Assembly (NCBI GenBank): GCA_963691705.1
Contig: OY829541.1
Coordinates: 36,225,661-36,289,660, forward strand
Source: Viola odorata
Taxonomy: Eukaryota > Streptophyta > Magnoliopsida > Malpighiales > Violaceae
Direction: 5' to 3'
Length of the DNA: 64,000 nucleotides
Shown: positions 55,374 to 64,000 of the stretch, piece by piece
How positions within the stretch are numbered: the first letter of the stretch is position 1
Layout: every line of letters starts with the position of its first letter
Position numbers and translations under genes: made by a program
The notes under the pieces: model-generated
What the model was told of the DNA's origin: nothing
Database searches by the model: none
Seen by the model: the letters and a program-made list of their open reading frames with translations, nothing else

Positions 55374-58148
55374 ATGTCAGGAGATCCAGAAAAGGAGGCT
55401 ACGATTGTGAACGATGTAGCCAAGGCCTTGCAAGATATAGCAGCCCAGCTCCATGACATAAGGGCTTGGAAGCAGCAGTATGAGGGTAGGCGATCACAAA
55501 AATCATATGGCGACGATCGCAAGTGGAGGGATTACAATCGTTGTGATGTGAGCATGAGTAGCATCCGACCGAAAGTTTCACCCTTCAAGGGCAAGAGAGA
55601 CCCCAACACTGGTTTGACGAGAGGTATTCCTTCTTCAACTCATGTGCGAACGCGAGATATTTTATGTCATACATGCACAGGCCGAGGGCACACTTCAATC
55701 CAATGTCCCAACAATAAAGTGAGCATTAAGGATCATGGTACGAAGAAGTGTAGTCAAGTTAACAATGCCAAGACTACTCGTCTGCAACATGTTCTTAGCA
55801 ATAATGATGAGACCAAGGGAATTCAGTTGGCTGCCCTTACTAGTAGTGTTGTGAATACACAAGGTGAGATGGTAGCAAGTGACAATGGGCATGTGACGGT
55901 CGTATCCAAAAATGCTAAGGTGCTTGTTGAGCGCAATATGATTGAACCAGAAACAACTCTTGCTGGAATTAAGAACAATAAAAATCTTGAGAGAAAAAAA
56001 GGAGAGTTGAGTGAAAAGAAAGAGAGTGAGAAAAACAGCCCCCATGAAAAGAGTGAGCATGGGCAAAGAGATGAAATAAAAAACAGCCCCCATGAAAAAA
56101 GTGAGCATGGGAAAAGAGATGAGAGTTTAAAACGTTCGCATGAAAAGAGTAAGCATGCAGAGAGTGGCATTGAGATATCAAAAGGAGAGGTGTGTGTTTA
56201 TGCCAAGAGAGAAAAAGTGAGGGATGCAATACATGTGCAAAAAATCTGTTTTGGCGCAAGCCTCCAAAAACTGAATTTTTGGCCATTACGCTTAGATTTT
56301 CCTAACGCTAATCCGTTTGTTTTCTCTTGTATTATCCTTTCTCTTAATGTTCAGAACAAGAGCAGGTTGTTAGCAGAAGAGAAGCCTCTTACCTTACCAC
56401 CAAGAAGAGGGAAAGAACCTTGCACATCTGTGGTGCCTATTTTTGCAAAACCTAGGCCATTGCGCCTTGATCTTTCTAACCCAATTCCGTTTGTTTCCTT
56501 TACTTTGGTTGTTCACTCTCATGACCAGAACAAGAGCAGGTTTTTGGAAGAGGAGAAGCCTCTTACCTTACCACCAAGAAGAGGGAAAGAGCCTTGTGCA
56601 TCCAGGGTGCCTAATTTGGCAAAACCTAACCAAAAGGGTATGATATGGGTCTCTTTCCTAAGGAGCGATTTGAGTGAGTATATGAACATCATTAATATTT
56701 ATGCTTCTGATTATAAAGTTAATTTAATTGATGATGATTATATACAAGAGCCAAAGGCCAAGTTATATACCTTTGAAAACTACTTGCAAAAGTGCAAGCG
56801 ATTTGGTGTGTTAACTAGGCCGAGAGGTCTTACTTTCCCTAACACAAAATTATTTGAATCTTCACATATATTTATATTGTTTGATCATTCTGCCATATGT
56901 GAGATTTATGATAAAATTGTGGGTAAATCGACTGGACTTAAGGGAACTCTATTCAAGCGTGATCACTTATTTAGGTCACATGACCTTTTGCGAATTTTTG
57001 ATGAATATGATGCGTTTGATAGTTGTTTGGTGAGTTACTGTAGTATGTTTGAAATTACTAACTTAGTTTTAAGGAGTGTTATGTCTTTACATGATGTTTC
57101 TTTAAGTTTTGATAGTAATTTTAATGGAAAACCTTTCTTCGCGAAGTTGCTTGAGTTTTTACACCGATTTAATCCTTATGCTACTAATTCTGATTTTTAT
57201 AGAACTTATAGTGATTATTTAGTTGAAACAAGGTCTATGTTTTGTATGCATAAAGGATATCATAGCAAGCGTGAGCGCTTAATTTGGTTGTGTAGCTCGT
57301 TACAGAAATTGACTGTGTATTGGTCATATGATGATGGTTTAATACATCAATATAACACAACTATTACTAACATACTATTTAAGGATGTTATGCTTTCACA
57401 TCTTGTTCCTTTGAGTATTATTAGTAATCATAGCAAGGAGTCACTTGGTGACTCGCGGATGGAATTGTGGAGGAGACTGAGCACGACAATGCTAAATTGG
57501 ACACCTTGTCAACCACAATTGGGAGTTTCTAACCGCATGAATAAAGGAACGTTTGGTTCTGTATGGCATGTCTTTGTTTGTAAGTATATGTTTGCATGGG
57601 AAGAATGTCTTCCGTTTGTTTTATTTACATCCTACCTTATCACGCTTGCCATTATTTTTAGTCAGTTGGTGAAACTCGTGTGTTGTTTTGCTCATATGAC
57701 ACCTTTCGGTTTGATGTTGCTGCTTTTGAGAGAGTTATTTAGTGTATGTGGCAGCAAGGGACAATCCAAGTGCTATGGTGTGGACAGCCTATGGAAAATC
57801 CAACGCATTGCCCTATTCAAGGACATTGCAGCCGAAATGGATCTACAAGGTTGGTATGGCTCCATTCGTGATTACTTTGATATTTCTAACTTAAGGTTAT
57901 TGGATGCAGGTGATGAGGATGTTGCTGATCTGGATTCGAGGGCGAATCCTTCTCAAGATGGAGGGGATGATACGATCCAGCCAGGGCCAACCCTAGTGAT
58001 GCACCCACAGGCGCAACCACCCGCGCCAAGGCCCGAGCCTTGGGAGATGCAGCCGCGAGCCTCCCATTGCCGCCCACGGGCCCGATCACTCGAGCCAGGG
58101 CCCGAGCCCTACAGACAAGACTCAGCAGCCTTATTCATATGGAACTGA
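55374..58148 (+). CDS. LARD-C gag-like ORF with CCHC knuckle, no polymerase
   Basis: I chose the start MSGDPEKEATIVNDV at 55374 because LARD-A begins at the same place; an upstream in-frame ATG exists at 55320. It has a canonical CHTCTGRGHTSIQC knuckle (about residues 98-111), HEKSEHG repeats (about 240-290), two RRGKEPC modules, and a large region of unknown fold. A GT...AG block at 57580-57730 is in frame here. If spliced, the protein would end at VWHVFV; if retained, it continues to an acidic GDEDVADLDSRANP region. One missing C at the LTR start (CC instead of CCC, about 57976) shifts the final tail out of its GPITRAR frame. No protease, RT or integrase. Confidence 0.65.
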   Translation: MSGDPEKEATIVNDVAKALQDIAAQLHDIRAWKQQYEGRRSQKSYGDDRKWRDYNRCDVSMSSIRPKVSPFKGKRDPNTGLTRGIPSSTHVRTRDILCHTCTGRGHTSIQCPNNKVSIKDHGTKKCSQVNNAKTTRLQHVLSNNDETKGIQLAALTSSVVNTQGEMVASDNGHVTVVSKNAKVLVERNMIEPETTLAGIKNNKNLERKKGELSEKKESEKNSPHEKSEHGQRDEIKNSPHEKSEHGKRDESLKRSHEKSKHAESGIEISKGEVCVYAKREKVRDAIHVQKICFGASLQKLNFWPLRLDFPNANPFVFSCIILSLNVQNKSRLLAEEKPLTLPPRRGKEPCTSVVPIFAKPRPLRLDLSNPIPFVSFTLVVHSHDQNKSRFLEEEKPLTLPPRRGKEPCASRVPNLAKPNQKGMIWVSFLRSDLSEYMNIINIYASDYKVNLIDDDYIQEPKAKLYTFENYLQKCKRFGVLTRPRGLTFPNTKLFESSHIFILFDHSAICEIYDKIVGKSTGLKGTLFKRDHLFRSHDLLRIFDEYDAFDSCLVSYCSMFEITNLVLRSVMSLHDVSLSFDSNFNGKPFFAKLLEFLHRFNPYATNSDFYRTYSDYLVETRSMFCMHKGYHSKRERLIWLCSSLQKLTVYWSYDDGLIHQYNTTITNILFKDVMLSHLVPLSIISNHSKESLGDSRMELWRRLSTTMLNWTPCQPQLGVSNRMNKGTFGSVWHVFVCKYMFAWEECLPFVLFTSYLITLAIIFSQLVKLVCCFAHMTPFGLMLLLLRELFSVCGSKGQSKCYGVDSLWKIQRIALFKDIAAEMDLQGWYGSIRDYFDISNLRLLDAGDEDVADLDSRANPSQDGGDDTIQPGPTLVMHPQAQPPAPRPEPWEMQPRASHCRPRARSLEPGPEPYRQDSAALFIWN
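57580..57730 (+). other. Intron-like block, present in LARD-C and absent from LARD-A
   Basis: 151 bp beginning GTAAGTATAT and ending TGCTTTTGAG. LARD-A has the flanks joined without it (26804/26805), with an unambiguous GT and AG boundary. The donor is an excellent plant match; the acceptor pyrimidine tract is weak. Confidence 0.6.
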
Positions 58149-59104
58149 AGGCAGAGACAGCCTCAGAAGAAGCCAGCCTGCGCGCGCCCCAGCCGCGCCT
58201 TGTGACCTTGATCCGTGCCGCGGATGGGCCACACTTGGCCACTTCGGACCTTTAGGTCCACCAGCGACCTTTTCCTATTTTTGACCAGGCCATGTTCATT
58301 TATAATACAAGAGAGGAGTCCAGGCCAAAAATCAGGAGAACCGCCCGAAGGATTTGGGACAGGCCCAAATCACAAGCCCGCATTGGACAGCGAAAGCCAC
58401 TACCGAGCCTTTTGAAGATTGGAGCATATTTCCTCGCACAATATTCCTCCCAGAACTTCATATATGTGTTAGGAAGTTTCCCTCCAAATTTCAGTGGGAA
58501 CGCTCGAGGTAATAAGGAAAACGCCTTGTTTCCTTAAAACGTGATTTGGCGGACCCGCAAGCAAAGCCACTTGGGCCTTTTGACCTAAACGGCGGAGCCT
58601 GCACTTCTATCCTATTTATTAGACTTTATTTATGTTATTTTAGGGTTTCAGAACTTATTTGGAAGGGTGGCTTGTTGCCATTTTCGTTTAATTCATTTTT
58701 TAGAAACTAAACTAGTTTCCATTTTTTGGAATTAGGGTTTTGCGCTTCCTTAAAAAGGAGCCGCCCATGTTATTTTCAGGAGACTTTGATTATTGATTAT
58801 TAAAAGCATATTGCTTGGGATCTTTATCCACTTGTTCTTGATGAACCTTGCAACTAATTGAGTTTCGTGCATTCGATTAGCTTGTCAAGTAAAACTTGAA
58901 AGCACCTTTCATTGAGTCATCCGTTCTTTGGATTGCCAAGCATTGCGATTTGGAGATTCAAAGGTTTGACGCAAGATCCTCAAGGGATTCTGCGTGGAGT
59001 GCCAAGCATTGCGACTTGGAGATTCACGTGTCTTCTTCGAGTTATTTTCCGCATTGAAAGCCACGTCGTCGGACAACGATCTAAGGAGGGCGTTCTAGCC
59101 TACA
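57968..59104 (+). repeat. LARD-C 3' LTR, last dozen bases missing
   Basis: 1137 bp. It ends within GCCTACA and is joined to G3 RT sequence. Differences from the 5' LTR include loss of one C near its start and a few substitutions. Confidence 0.85.
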
Positions 59105-62100
59105 GGGTATCTCCTACCTCGGGTCTTGTCAACAGTAGGTCAGACGATAGGTAATCCTTCAGGCCGATAAATGCCTCCTCACATTCCGGGGTCCACCCGA
59201 ACGAGGCTTTCTTGCGTATGACTTTGAAAAAATGAAGACACTTCTCTCCTTACTTGGAAATGAATCGCCCGAGGGCGATAACTCGCCCGGTTAACCTTTG
59301 TACCTCTTTGATGGTTCTTGGCGATATCATGTCTTGTATGGCCTTAACCTTTGAAGGGTTAGGTTGGATACCTTTTTGGCTGACCACGTAGCCCAAGAAT
59401 TTTCCCGTCTGAAATGCGAACATGCATTTTCGAGGGTTTAACTTCATGCGATACTTTTTCATTACGTCAAAGACTTCCTTTAAGTCCCGCATGTGATCTT
59501 GAAAGTTCGCGCTCTTTACCAATATATCGTCAATGTATGCTTCCACATTTCTCCCTATTTGTTCTTCGAATATCTTGTTTGCCATACGTTGGAACGTCGC
59601 CCCAGCGTTCTTCAGCCCAAACGGCATCGCTGTATAATAGTACGTGGCCTTTGGAGTGAGGAACGCAGTCTTTTCTTCATCTTCCAAGGCCATGGGGATC
59701 TGATGGTATCCAGAGTTAGCGTCTAGTAAACTTAAATAAGCGTACCCGGCGGTCTGATCAACTAACTGATCTATACGAGGGAGCGGGTAGCAATCCTTAG
59801 GGCAGGCATCATTCAAATCGGTGAAGTCGATGCACATGCGCCAATCCCCATTGGGCTTAGGAACAAGGACAAGGTTCGCTAGCCAGGTGGGATATTGAAC
59901 TTCGCGGATGAATCCTGCGTCAAGAAGCTTTGTTACCTCCTTGTCCACAGCCGATGCCTTTTCGCTAGAGAACGCGCGCCGCTTTTGTTGAACCGGCCGA
60001 GCGTCTGGGTCCACATTGAGCCGATGCTCGGCTATTTCGCGCGATATACCTGGCATGTCTGCGGGTTTCCACGCGAAATCTCCTCGACATTTGTTCAGTA
60101 GCTGGGCCAGTTGAAGATTTTCCGCTGGGCTGAGTTTTTCGCTGATTAGGAAGCTTGCTTCCTTTATGCCGATTACTGGGACGGGTACCATTTTGTCCAA
60201 AGGTGGAGCGCGCTTCTCATCACCCTGCTCGTAGGGGTCCGCTGCTATACACACATACCTATCGCGACTCCTTTGAGTCATGAGCGAGTAGCATTCCGCC
60301 GCCAGCTTTTGGTCGCCCTTTATGGATACTACCCCATCCCAGGAGGGGTATTTCATTTTTAGATGCTTCTGAGATATCACCGCTCTGAAGCGGTTGAGAA
60401 AAGGTCGCCCGAGTACAACATTGTAGGGCAAATTTAAATCCACGACAAGGAACAACAAGTTCTCTGATCGTTTATAGGTGTCTTCTCGGAAATATATGGG
60501 CAAAGTAATTACCCCCGTGACAGGGATTGGAACCCCATCAACACCGACTATAGGCCGTTTGCTAGGCGTTAGCTCATTGTCAGGGCGTTTCATGAGATTG
60601 TACGCTTCCAGCGAAAAGAGGTTCACCGCGCTTCCGTTATCAATAAGGGTTCTTCTGATTCCATGATTGGCGATGACAGGCGTAACCACCAGTGCATCAT
60701 TGTGCGGATAGACAACGCCTTTCTCATCTTCTTCGGAAAAGGATAATATCATTCGATCCAAAATACCTATCGCGCCTCCTTTTTTTATCGTGTCATCCCG
60801 TGTGCGTTTTTCTCCTTTCACGGCTGTCGGTTGCTCTGATTCGTCCATATAAGGGGTTCCTCCTGCGATGATGTTAATTATAGGGATGTACTCGTCGTCA
60901 ACCGTAAGAGTTTCTCTATCTTTTCCTCCGGGAGCATTATCCTTCTGCGGAACGCGAGGAGGAACTGGTCGTTCATCTGCCTTCCTTTTCAGGGGGTTAT
61001 TTCTGGCGTCTTCTCTTACTTGGGTGGCGAATTCTCCTAAATATCCTTCTTCCACCAGACGTTCTATCGCCAATTTTAACTCTCTGCACGCTTCTGTGGA
61101 ATGTCCCCTGGCTTTGTGGAATTTACAATAAGCATTTTCCCTTCTCCCTAGAAGGACTCCTGGTTTTGTAGGCGCAGGGTAACGGATGGGAAGATTTCGC
61201 TGCTCTGCTATCGCTAAAATCTCTGCCCTTGGTACATTAAGGGAAGGAAAATCTGGGTCGTATGTCCGATTTTTATAAGAATCCCCTTGACGTCGAGTGG
61301 GGGATACACTAGTCTTTCCCTTCGAAGGATGACCCTTTTGTCTATTGGAGGCTTTGGGGATATGATCCTTCCGCCTGGCGTAATCGTCGATAAAATGATC
61401 GTCAAGAAAGGGCTTCGCGGGAGTAGCGGTAATTTGAGATGTCCCGTGCGGCACGTTATACGTCCTATCTCTGTTTTCTTCTTCTTCCATTTTCGCATAA
61501 TTATGGGCTTTAAGTCTCAACGCGTCTAAAGTCACTAGAGGGTCCACCATGAGTGCGTCTTTCAGTTTTTCGTAGCGGAAGTTCCTTTTCAGGGCTTCTA
61601 TAGCAAAATCAATAGTGACGCCCGGCGTTAATGACATTTCCAAATCGAAGCGGCTGAGAAATTCCTTTAAGGTTTCTTGAGGCATTCGTTGTATGTCAAA
61701 TAACGCGGCGACAGATTTCCTGATTGGAATCATCGTGCTAAATCTGCTCCGGAATTTAGATTCTAACTGTGATAAGTTATTAATGGATCCACCAGGGAGA
61801 CCTTCAAACCAGAGACGCGCAACACCCGACAATGTCATAACAAATATTTGGCACAACGCCGCATCACTGTGGGTCTGAAACTGAACAAAATCTTTCACTT
61901 TATTGATATGCGAGATGGGATCCTTGGTGCCATCATAAGTATCAGTGGGAAGCTTCACGCGTCGACTGACCCTGTGACGCCTTATACGACGACTAAACGG
62001 GTGGCCCGATGTATCATCAAGAATTTCACGCGCATGACGCGGGGGAGATATTTTAGCCTGACGCCCCCTATTTCGCGGTTCTGGCGTAAGATGTCGCCTA

Positions 62101-62819
62101 GGAGATCGACTGTGACTCCTGGGTGATCGACTTCGATACCTTCGACTACTGGATCTTTCACTGTACTCGGGAGACAAACTCCTGTTGGCTCCTTCCCTCC
62201 GTCCGTCCCACCGGTTCCTAACCCCCTCTAGTTGCCTATCTCCCTGCGGGAGGAGACCTTGCGGCATCTGTGGTACGTAAGCCTCTACTCTTCCTTGAGT
62301 GAGCTGCACAACACTAACCGGAGGATCTCCCACGGACAAAGGCATCTGGAAGTTTTCTGGAAACAACGGTGATAAAGGTCGATCAGCGACAATAGATGGT
62401 GTGAACATGACGCGGGGAGGGAGACTAGATCCAGAAGCACCAGGCGTGATTCTTGCGGCCATTTCAGTCAAATATTCCAACCGAGAACTAAGGGCCGCTA
62501 TTTCTATTGCAAAAGGATGTTCATGATTAAGTATAGATCCCCCCGAAAGAGGAGTGGAGAAATCAGATCCGGCTGTCTGAGATGACGAAACGACTGTTTG
62601 TGGGGAGACAAGTCCCCCTGTAGTTCCGACCGAACGGTCTAGAGATCCTGAAATAATTGGTTGCGACGTCATAGAGAGATCAGTAGTAGCAAAAGGGAAT
62701 AACTGTCTGCGGATTGAGAAAGGGATATTAGAGGATGATGATCGGATCGGCTCCGATCCTGCGGTCATGACCGTTCCAATCTTCCGACTAAACGGAGCTT
62801 GGCTATTAAGGACGCTCAC
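59105..62819 (-). pseudogene. G3 gag-protease-RT polyprotein, one premature stop
   Basis: Open for 1189 codons from 62819 (MSVLNSQAPFSRKIG). Gag: an SR-rich tract (RSRSPRSHSRSPRRH), core (RRVKLPTDTYDGTKDPISHI ... LTPGVTIDFAIEALKRN), and a CKFHKARGHSTEAC finger near residue 570. Protease active site TLIDNGSAVNLFSLEAYN. RT from WRMCIDFTDLNDACPKDCYP with catalytic YIDDILVKS. A TAA at 59250 follows GRFISK, where E1 has CAG and E2 CAG/CAA. Beyond it the frame continues (GEKCLHFFKVIRKKASFGW) to 59105, where LARD-C begins. It is the most intact gag-pro-RT here. Confidence 0.9.
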
Positions 62820-62832
62820 TTAATATACCAAA

Positions 62833-62851
62833 GCTCTCAATGAAAGCACCA
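62833..62851 (-). other. G3 primer-binding site
   Basis: Identical to E1/E2 (TGGTGCTTTCATTGAGAGC on the minus strand), two bases from the LTR at 62854 and about 15 bp before the gag start codon. Confidence 0.7.
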
Positions 62852-62853
62852 TT

Positions 62854-63357
62854 TGATAAGATTCGAGGCCGTGTCTGATCGGAACGGCGGCGGTCGGTCG
62901 TCGGATGTACCTGCAAAGCGTCGGAGGGGGGGCTCCGGCGTAGACACTCCGATGCTTAAGTCAGTTCGGGGATACAAATTAACAAGAGGTTCTGCTGGGT
63001 CCTCTCGATCATACCTTCTGTTCGAAAAAGTAGGGATATTTATAGGCCTCGATGGCGATACCTGGCGATAACAATCCAGGCGATGTCTGGTGATGACGTC
63101 ACGAGCGATGCCAGTAGGTGACGTCATGAGCGGTATCTAACTGGGCTGCCGGGAGCGATAACCTCGCAGTTCCCTAGGATGGGATGGCGTCGTGCGTATA
63201 GAGACGCGTGAGTCCCCCCTCCGCTGATGTCGACCATCCTAGGAATCCTTCGCTGATCCCTGGGCGATATGAAGATATACTATGGGACTTATAGGAATCC
63301 GTCCCGGCAGGAGTCGCAAGTGTAGTAGCACCATGAAGGTTATCTTGATTGTTATCA
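62854..63357 (-). repeat. G3 5' LTR
   Basis: 504 bp with TGATAA...TTATCA ends, TATA box at 63037-63044 and TGACGTCA at 63094-63101 and 63119-63126 (25-bp spacing). Flanked by gttct. Confidence 0.9.
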
Positions 63358-63529
63358 GTTCTCAACTTATGTTATTGGTTGATTGTATGCGGGGATTTGA
63401 ACTATTTGTTCAAAATCTTTTAATTTCTTGGTGTGCCTTTTATGCTTTTGTTGATACTGTATTAAGATTCTGAAAAGAAAAAGAAATAATGATAGACCAT
63501 GTTGATAATAAATGGTGTTTTGTTAACAG

Positions 63530-63869
63530 AGAACTGCTGGAATAATTCTCTCTTTGGCGTAAGCACTCATAATATGTGTTCAATACAAAGTCATTCAACT
63601 AGCGTAGATCTTCCCTCTAAGCATCACTGCCTTTCCAAAGGACAGCAGTGTGACTCCCAATAACCTATCCTTGACTAGAACCCGTAATAATGGCCCAAGG
63701 CTACGGACAGTATTATCAATAGAAGAAATCCCCCCAGATGTTGTTTGTCGGAAAAGAGACCCACAATGGAGACCCACAATGGAGAGGAGGATTTAGTCTA
63801 GGGGTGGACTTGGGATTATCTCGCACTGGCATTGCCATCAGCAAAGGCTTTGTTGTTCGTCCTCTCACG
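63530..63869 (+). pseudogene. YqgF/RuvX-like (putative Holliday junction resolvase) host gene, exon 2, frame broken
   Basis: Acceptor GTTAACAG|A at 63529 and donor CACG|GTAATT at 63869/63870 bound the exon. The 3' part encodes RGGFSLGVDLGLSRTGIAIS, the first nuclease-fold motif of plant YqgF homologues, with the acidic catalytic Asp at 63807. Upstream the frame reads LSIEEIPPDVVCRKRDPQW, but a 13-bp tandem duplication (GAGACCCACAATG at 63756-63768 and 63769-63781) shifts it. In the existing frame an ATG at 63738 would give a shortened protein beginning MLFVGKETHNGDPQW and lacking the N-terminal, probably organelle-targeting, region. Further upstream there is also a stop near 63627. Bacterial YqgF acts in rRNA processing; plant homologues are poorly known. 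Downstream exons lie outside the window. Confidence 0.65.
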
Positions 63870-64000
63870 GTAATTGCCTCGCTAGTGTCTATGGCATTCT
63901 TATAGTGCAATTTATTTATCTTCAGATTTTGTTCCGAAGATCAATGTTTTTCATTTTTTTTGCTTTGGCTAGCATGTTTTAGGTCTTGAGGTTGCAAGGA
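63870..64000 (+). other. Intron 2 of the YqgF-like gene, partial
   Basis: T-rich sequence starting GTAATTGCC, without ORF, consistent with a plant intron continuing past the window. Confidence 0.5.

Larger units (their letters stand above)
53394..59104 (+). mobile_element. LARD-C: pol-less LTR retroelement nested in G3
   Basis: Two LTRs with about seven differences over 1.14 kb, the youngest-looking pair in the window. Interior with primer site, leader and a single long ORF on the plus strand, antisense to G3. The left boundary is clean. At the right, the last dozen bases of the 3' LTR and a few hundred bases of G3 are lost, so no target duplication remains. Closely related to LARD-A. Confidence 0.85.
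42022..63357 (-). mobile_element. G3: complete Tat-type Ty3-gypsy element with antisense genes and a nested LARD
   Basis: LTRs TGATAA...TTATCA at 42022-42507 and 62854-63357. The perfect target duplication gttct is at 42017-42021 and 63358-63362. Minus-strand order: primer site, gag-protease-RT, LARD-C insertion with local deletion, archaeal-type RNase H, integrase, a non-pol region, 3' LTR. The region of about 8 kb between integrase and 3' LTR has four plus-strand genes, a property described for Tat-lineage elements with additional ORFs. The two LTRs differ at about ten positions plus small indels over 486 bp. Confidence 0.9.

Overview
This is repeat-rich nuclear DNA of a flowering plant, most likely a eudicot. 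Almost all of it is nested LTR retrotransposons. The only recognisable host gene is a YqgF/RuvX-type (RNase H-fold) gene. Diagnostic signs are Ogre/Tat and Athila Ty3-gypsy elements, a small Ty1-copia element, tRNA-Asp-type and other plant primer-binding sites, GT-AG introns and TATA boxes. Nothing prokaryotic was seen. Lineage names rest on motif recognition by eye; no database search was possible.

Layout. (1) 1-9568, minus: an Ogre-like element (Ogre-A) cut by the window edge, with part of gag, an extra ORF1 upstream of gag, a primer-binding site and a 3.7-kb LTR full of tandem repeats. (2) 9569-10389: unclassified AT-rich, LTR-like DNA. (3) 10390-11917 plus 34006-34152, minus: the leader and LTR of a second Ogre-like element (Ogre-B), split by an Athila element. 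(4) 11918-34005, minus: an Athila-like element with TG..CA LTRs and a near-perfect target duplication. It carries two secondary insertions: a tail-to-tail inverted pair of Tat-type elements (E1 plus, E2 minus; 12808-21124) and a pol-less element (LARD-A, 25418-30801). (5) 34153-35912, minus: the 5' part of a related pol-less element (LARD-B), into which Ogre-B had inserted. (6) About 36450-64000, plus: the YqgF-like host gene, with a TATA box, an untranslated first exon and exon 2. Its first intron, originally about 0.6 kb, now holds a complete Ty1-copia element (36637-41623) and a complete Tat-type element, G3 (42022-63357, with target duplication gttct). G3 carries a third pol-less element (LARD-C, 53394-59104).

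How the parts relate. G3 encodes gag-protease-RT, an archaeal-type RNase H and integrase on the minus strand. Between integrase and its 3' LTR it carries four genes on the opposite strand. Each has its own TATA-like box, some have introns or poly(A) signals, and two of them look like a tandem duplicate. The LARD copies share an ORF of roughly 700-900 codons with a CCHC knuckle but no polymerase. They differ by an exact GT...AG block that looks like a retained or lost intron. Most nonsense mutations in the window can be explained by C-to-T (or G-to-A) transitions, as expected of heavily methylated, silenced DNA. The insertion order that can be read is: LARD-B, then Ogre-B, then Athila, then LARD-A and the E1/E2 pair; separately, the host intron received copia and G3, and G3 then received LARD-C.
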